Shown here one piece after another: positions 15,060-19,264 of a stretch of 19,264 nucleotides of DNA; position 1 is the first letter of the stretch; each line of letters begins with the position of its first letter. The stretch comes from JANXQG01 sp037147235 (GTDB lineage: Bacteria; Planctomycetota; Planctomycetia; Pirellulales; Thermoguttaceae): the NCBI GenBank assembly GCA_037147235.1, contig JBAWVO010000102.1, forward strand, positions 1 to 19,264, read 5' to 3'. Both the position numbers and the translations under genes were made by a program. The notes under the pieces are model-generated. The model was given only the letters and a program-made list of their open reading frames with translations. It made no database searches and was not told the DNA's origin.

Positions 15060-18000
15060 TTATCGTTCGGCCCGGTGGAACAACTGCCGTCGAACCTCGG
15101 CGAGCCACGCCGCGGAAGGAAGCCCATAGGGGCGGAACTTCTCCATCTGGCCGTGACCGCCATCGTAGAAGATGGCCCGATGCACGCCCAGCCGTGCCGC
15201 GTCGGGTGAGTCCATCAGGCTGCTGCTGTCGGTTGCGTTCATCTGGAACAAGACCCGCAGGTCGAAGTCGCGGAGGCTCTGCCGATCCAGCAATCGGTTG
15301 ACCGTGGCGTAGGAATCGCACCAGGCGATGGTGTGAATCCCGCAGGCGGGGCCGTCGCGGAGGATCGTGCAGAACATCTTTCCGGGCGTGGCCGGTTTGT
15401 CATCCTCGCGACCGAAGGAAAAATCATCCTCTTTGCGAAAATCCCGAAACCGCCCCAGATTGTAAATCAGAAAGTAGATGGATGGCAAGCCGTCTTGGCC
15501 TTCCTGCTGACGGTGGACCAGTTCCACGAAAAGCTCGCGGAGAACCTCCGGGGCCTCGCGCAGGCCGCCGACCGTGGCGTCGTGGGGCAACACATCCACC
15601 ACCCGTTGCCAGTAGCCGGCCTCCGGGGCCTCGGGCCGCGTGCCGTCAAGAATGCGAAACCGCACGCGTAGGTCGGGCTTTCCAGCCTGACCTGTATCTC
15701 CGATGTCAGGCTGGAAAGCCTGACGTACGTAGGCATGTTGCGCGGCTAGACCGATCAATCCTGTGGCCATCACGCCGAGGCTGGCTTCCTCGCGATGTCC
15801 GGCCAAGAGCAGGTTGCTGCCTGCCTGCCGGGCGAAGACCGCAGCCGTCGGCCCCTTGATGGCCACGGCGGAGCCGAGCCAGAAATGCGGTTCCGTACAC
15901 GATTCAGGCCAGACGGCGGCAGCCAAGCTGGCTTGCAACTCGGAGTTTTCGCCCTGATCGGCGGGAACATTGCCCTCAAAGACAATCGGCGGCGGCCGGC
16001 GAAGATTCCGGCGGCCGCTGAACTCGGTCAGGCGACGGAGGTATTCATCGCGTTCGTCGTCCGAGAGCCAGACGATCTGGAAAGGATGATTTCCTTCAAA
16101 AAGGCCGTTGGCGTCGTTGTAGATCGCTTCGCCCGGCCGAGTGAGCAGGCGGGCGGCCGTGTTGTCTTCACTGAGGATCAGGTGGGCGTCGGCCTCGCTG
16201 CACTGCAAGGCAATTCGCACCGCCATCTGGCCGATGGTACTGCGGGCCAGCGAATAGGCCCCGCCCAGCGTTTGCGAACCCAGCAGCACGTGGATGCCAA
16301 AAGCACGGCCTTGCCGCACGAGGCGATCCAAAAGCAATGCAGATTCTTGCGCGATGCGATCATCCTCGACGAACAGTTCCTGAAACTCGTCGATCATCAG
16401 CAGGACGCGGGCCAGCTTCTCATCGGGCTGGGTATTGCGGAACCCCTTGAGGTCCTGCACGCCCAGCCGCCGAAACTGATCGCCGCGAGATCGCAGCTCG
16501 GCGTCGAGCCGTTGCAATACGCTCAAGCCGAACTCCCGTTCGCTCTCGATGGCGATCACTCGGGCGTGCGGCAACAGATACCGCGCATAGGCCTTGAATT
16601 CCACGCCCTTCTTGAAGTCGACGAGGTAGAGCTCGATCTCGTCGGGACTATAGCGGAGGGCCACGTTGGTGATCAGCACATGCAACAGCGTTGACTTGCC
16701 GGAGCCTGTCTTGCCGGAAATGAGTACATGCTGTGATGTGCCGCGGCCTAGGTCGAGGTTCTGGAGTTTCATTGCGCCGGCACGACCGAGGGGGACGTCG
16801 ATGCCGCTGCGGCTGTCGTAGGTCCACCAGGCATCTTCGGTGGGAATGACGCAGTGGAAAGGCACCTCGACGCGGCCGGCGTCGCGGACCGCGTGGCCCA
16901 CGGCTCGCACGATCTCGGTGAACCGCTCGGGCGGCGGTGGGGCGTCGAGCGTCACGGGGGTGGTGCCATATTCAGGATGCTTCCAGACAAACTGCCCCTT
17001 CTCCGAACGCAGAAGCAAAGCCCCCGAGTCGAGATCGGACACGCGCACATTATGCGGCGTTGCGAGCGTGGAATCGACGCCCAGCAAGACGAACACGCCG
17101 CAACGGGCCCCGCTGGCCACGATGCTTTTCAGTCGCTGCACGGCCGTCTCGGTGAAGTTTGCCGGAAAGTTAGCAATCACCAGGACACGGTAAGGCTCGG
17201 CCATCTCGCCGGCGAAGGCGTTGTATTCCAAGATCGAATCGAACTCATTGCGAAGATAGACCTGGATCACGTTCTCCATGTGCTGCGTCAGGTCGGCGAG
17301 TCGTTGTTCGATGTGATCGGAGTCGGTCCAGATACGGCTAGAAACGAGTTGTTCGTCGAAGTCGGCCAGATGCATGAAGGCGGAAAAATTCTCGCCCAAG
17401 CCAACGGGGTCGAAGATTGTAAAGCGGATCTTGCCGGGTGGGATCGAGGTCAGTAGCCGCAGCATCGAAGCCTGGATCGACTCAATCGCCTTGGGCCGCC
17501 CGGCCTCACCTGCCTTCAGCAAGAGAAGCGAGTGATCGGGCAGGGGCAAAAGCAGAGGCAGGATAAACTCCGTGGCCGGCAGCTTCAGGCGCGGGTCTTC
17601 GGGAATGCCGCCATGGATCTTGGATAATTGTACGTTGATTTGCCCGAAGCGGATGGCTGCCGGCATTTCGGAGGGGGGCGTCCACGACGGCGCATCGGCC
17701 GCATGCCAGTCAGGAAACAACCGCTCGCAGTTCTTGCGGATGGATTCCACTGCTTCGACAAAGCGAGCGACGCCGGCGTTCCATCGCTGGGCCATCTCGT
17801 TCCACTGGTACTCATGCTGGGCCTTGCTGGCGGCGAGGGCCCGCTGGCAGGTCTCGCGCAAAGCGGCCGACTGGGCCAGGTGGCGGCTTTCCACTTCGCT
17901 CAGCAGCGGAGGATATTTTGCATCGGCTTGCTGCAATGCCTGATCGCGGGCGGACTGAATCGCGGCCAGCCGTGGCGGGTAGTTGGCCTCGATCTCCGCA

Positions 18001-19004
18001 GTCTGACGCTCCCGCTGTGAAAGGCTCGCTCCCATCGCGGTGAAGAGCTTTTCGTTGGCTCGGCCGATTTCGGCCACTTGGCGGGAATCGATGGCGGCTA
18101 ACAATCGCTGGCAGTCGCCTTTGGCCATCTCCAACGTGGAACTACGATCCAGGCCCGCCTCGAGCATCGTCCGCCGCAGGGCCAGGTAATAATCGGCACA
18201 CCGCCGCCGTGCCAAAAGATAGACCGGCACACCGACGGAAACGAAGAGGAAGAAACTTGTCGCGGCACTGGTCATGACCCAGCGGTCGTAGTTACCCCAT
18301 CCCAATAAGGCACCGGCCGGCACGGTCATGACGCCCCAAAGCAACAGAGCAATACCCATCGGCCGCAAACCTTGAACGAGTCGCGGCATGAACTGGCTGG
18401 CCAGGGCATGATATTGGGTCCGGGCCATATCCAAGGCATGGCAGAAACGGCGCACGGGGTGCCGCTCCAGCAACATGCTGACCGGCTGCGGATCGACGAA
18501 GTCGCGCCACTGTCCCCAGCGGTTCAGAAGCGAGACGGCCTGGTGATGGATTGTTTGCAGCTCCTGCCAGCGCGATTCCAACTGGGCCTGGATCTCTTTC
18601 AACTGCACCCCCGAACCGCCTTTGGCCGCTTCGGCAATGGTGCTTGCATCCCATTGGGCGTTCTGCATTTCTTGTTCGGCCGCGACCTTCTCGTCCTCGA
18701 ATCGCTCGGCGATGTCCTGCCGTGCCTCTTCATATTGCCGCAGCACCGTGGCGTGTTCGGTCTCGAATCGCTCGATGGCCGTGTTACGCAACGCGGCATC
18801 CTCCGCCTCGGCAGCCGCTTTCTCCTCTCGATAGCGGGTGGTCAGTGCTTCCTGGGCCTCCTGATAAGCCTTTTCGGCCGATTCCGTGCGTTCTTGAAAG
18901 TCGGCCGCGATGGCCTCCTCTGCCGGCACTCGCTCGGCCGCGAGGCGACACAAGTCGGCAAGAATCTGCTGCGGTCCGTCTGGTGAGAAAGGCTCGGTCA
19001 TCAT
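15060..19004 (-). CDS. Membrane FtsK/EssC-like ATPase with coiled coils
   Basis: This is a 1314-aa protein. Residues 30-160 are charged coiled coil; two membrane spans follow at about 213-236 and 245-265; a second coiled coil covers about 310-425. Three ATPase-like modules then follow. Module 1 (about 475-700) has no Walker A. Module 2 (about 735-985) is a complete FtsK/SpoIIIE domain with GKTGSGKST (764-772), VDFKKG (795-800), Walker B RVLLMIDEFQEL (866-877) and LLGSQTL (908-913). Module 3 (about 1030-1314) has a P-loop-like position AGHREEASLG without the GK[ST] residues. Two spans followed by three such modules resembles EssC/EccC of type VII secretion, but FHA domains are absent. A 77-aa WXG100-like protein is encoded 6 nt upstream. 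A palindrome inserted in frame encodes about residues 1094-1111. Moving protein rather than DNA is inferred from the neighbour and the layout; a DNA translocase or defence role is not excluded. Confidence 0.85.
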   Translation of the reverse strand: MMTEPFSPDGPQQILADLCRLAAERVPAEEAIAADFQERTESAEKAYQEAQEALTTRYREEKAAAEAEDAALRNTAIERFETEHATVLRQYEEARQDIAERFEDEKVAAEQEMQNAQWDASTIAEAAKGGSGVQLKEIQAQLESRWQELQTIHHQAVSLLNRWGQWRDFVDPQPVSMLLERHPVRRFCHALDMARTQYHALASQFMPRLVQGLRPMGIALLLWGVMTVPAGALLGWGNYDRWVMTSAATSFFLFVSVGVPVYLLARRRCADYYLALRRTMLEAGLDRSSTLEMAKGDCQRLLAAIDSRQVAEIGRANEKLFTAMGASLSQRERQTAEIEANYPPRLAAIQSARDQALQQADAKYPPLLSEVESRHLAQSAALRETCQRALAASKAQHEYQWNEMAQRWNAGVARFVEAVESIRKNCERLFPDWHAADAPSWTPPSEMPAAIRFGQINVQLSKIHGGIPEDPRLKLPATEFILPLLLPLPDHSLLLLKAGEAGRPKAIESIQASMLRLLTSIPPGKIRFTIFDPVGLGENFSAFMHLADFDEQLVSSRIWTDSDHIEQRLADLTQHMENVIQVYLRNEFDSILEYNAFAGEMAEPYRVLVIANFPANFTETAVQRLKSIVASGARCGVFVLLGVDSTLATPHNVRVSDLDSGALLLRSEKGQFVWKHPEYGTTPVTLDAPPPPERFTEIVRAVGHAVRDAGRVEVPFHCVIPTEDAWWTYDSRSGIDVPLGRAGAMKLQNLDLGRGTSQHVLISGKTGSGKSTLLHVLITNVALRYSPDEIELYLVDFKKGVEFKAYARYLLPHARVIAIESEREFGLSVLQRLDAELRSRGDQFRRLGVQDLKGFRNTQPDEKLARVLLMIDEFQELFVEDDRIAQESALLLDRLVRQGRAFGIHVLLGSQTLGGAYSLARSTIGQMAVRIALQCSEADAHLILSEDNTAARLLTRPGEAIYNDANGLFEGNHPFQIVWLSDDERDEYLRRLTEFSGRRNLRRPPPIVFEGNVPADQGENSELQASLAAAVWPESCTEPHFWLGSAVAIKGPTAAVFARQAGSNLLLAGHREEASLGVMATGLIGLAAQHAYVRQAFQPDIGDTGQAGKPDLRVRFRILDGTRPEAPEAGYWQRVVDVLPHDATVGGLREAPEVLRELFVELVHRQQEGQDGLPSIYFLIYNLGRFRDFRKEDDFSFGREDDKPATPGKMFCTILRDGPACGIHTIAWCDSYATVNRLLDRQSLRDFDLRVLFQMNATDSSSLMDSPDAARLGVHRAIFYDGGHGQMEKFRPYGLPSAAWLAEVRRQLFHRAER
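15672..15724. repeat. Palindromic repeat inserted in frame in the FtsK-like gene
   Basis: Arms 15672-15691 and 15705-15724 are 20-nt inverted repeats with one mismatch and a 13-nt loop. On the coding strand they give QAFQPDIGDTGQAGKPD, flanked by family-like sequence on both sides (LIGLAAQH before, RFRILDGTRP after). The insert keeps the frame and has no stop codon. Confidence 0.88.
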
Positions 19005-19010
19005 GCGGTC

Positions 19011-19244
19011 TCAGGAATTTTCATCGTGACACTGTCTTTCGGCTGTATTCAGCACCTCGGACAGTCGGTGGATGGCGTCAACCATCGCCTTCAATCGCGG
19101 CTCAATCGGATCCAGGTAGGTTTCCACGAATCGGGTGTAGGCTTCGTCGGACCAGGCATCGCCGATCTCGGCCGCCTTGGTTTGCAGCACCTTCAAAGTT
19201 AATTCTAGCTTGGCCGCTCCCCCCGTCAGATCCCAAAGTCTCAT
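19011..19244 (-). CDS. Small WXG100-like helical-hairpin protein
   Basis: This is a 77-aa protein without signal peptide or membrane span. It is predicted as two helices (about 9-28 and 33-68) joined by a turn containing W30-S31-D32, which sits where WXG100/ESAT-6 proteins carry WxG; the glycine is replaced. The C-terminal YxxxD/E secretion motif of type VII substrates is not visible at the expected place. The length is slightly short for the family (about 100 aa). Its stop lies 6 nt before the FtsK-like start, so the two are almost certainly cotranscribed. The ATG at 19244 has an AGGAAGG-type site upstream. By analogy it could be a secreted substrate, chaperone or adaptor of the ATPase. It might instead be an unrelated small helical protein. 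Confidence 0.7.
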   Translation of the reverse strand: MRLWDLTGGAAKLELTLKVLQTKAAEIGDAWSDEAYTRFVETYLDPIEPRLKAMVDAIHRLSEVLNTAERQCHDENS

Positions 19245-19250
19245 GGAGTA

Positions 19251-19260
19251 CCCCCTTCCT
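19251..19260 (-). promoter_or_regulatory. Ribosome binding site for the 77-aa gene
   Basis: On the minus strand AGGAAGGGGG precedes ATG 19244 by 6 nt. It supports the start and shows that the gene is complete although it lies at the window edge. Confidence 0.5.
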
Positions 19261-19264
19261 GTTC

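Noticed and set aside
15795..16694. A 299-aa plus-strand open frame opposite the FtsK-like ATPase
   Set aside because: It is the complement of the conserved FtsK domain, and its composition reflects codon use on the other strand.
19011..19100. Type VII secretion motif YxxxD/E in the 77-aa protein
   Set aside because: The tyrosines (in EAYTRFVETYLDPIE) are not followed by an acidic residue at +4, and the C-terminal end has no such motif.
1..19264. CRISPR arrays, tRNA or rRNA genes and complete insertion sequences
   Set aside because: No regular repeat-spacer array, no cloverleaf-like or rRNA-like sequence and no transposase frame was seen. The repeats present are short palindromes or tandem units.

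Overview
The window looks like a chromosomal segment of a planctomycete, probably Pirellulales-like. This is inferred from content, not from any search. The supporting signs are a very long Ser/Thr kinase with a DWG (not DFG) motif, one membrane span and a TPR tail; an ECF sigma factor beside it; a TMTC-type glycosyltransferase with TPRs; GC-rich coding sequence; and many short palindromic or direct repeats, some of which lie inside reading frames.

Layout. (1) 1-4363: a kinase/TPR gene (+) bounded by two oppositely oriented copies of a palindromic element, converging on an ECF sigma factor gene (-). (2) 4364-4941: an intergenic stretch with a 52-bp palindrome. (3) 4942-13127: a Tad (tight adherence) / type IVc pilus locus, all on +: prepilin peptidase CpaA/TadV, TadE-like pseudopilin, CpaB/RcpC, TadG-like protein, CpaE/TadZ, CpaF/TadA ATPase, TadB, TadC. 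The block from cpaE to tadB is tightly packed, with ATGA and GTGA overlaps. No Flp pilin, CpaC/RcpA secretin or TadD lipoprotein gene is present in the window. (4) 15035-13140 (-): a TMTC-like membrane glycosyltransferase with C-terminal TPRs, ending 12 nt from tadC. (5) 19244-15060 (-): a 77-aa WXG100-like helical-hairpin protein followed 6 nt later by a 1314-aa membrane FtsK/EssC-like ATPase. The three minus-strand genes are closely spaced and could be one transcript that starts beyond the right edge.

How the parts fit. The Tad genes encode the inner-membrane motor (TadA, TadB, TadC), the localisation factor (CpaE), the prepilin-processing enzyme (TadV) and pseudopilin/accessory proteins. 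Pilin and outer-membrane pore must be encoded elsewhere or be replaced. The FtsK-like ATPase plus WXG100-like partner resembles a stripped-down, divergent type VII secretion module. In it, coiled coils sit where EssC has FHA domains, and only the middle of three ATPase-like modules keeps Walker motifs. This is the best candidate for an undescribed system.

A second theme is repeat invasion. At least five unrelated short repeat families occur. Some lie in frame within ftsK-like, cpaE and tadA, some overlap the cpaA stop codon or supply the tadB ribosome binding site, and one forms a palindromic element around the kinase gene.
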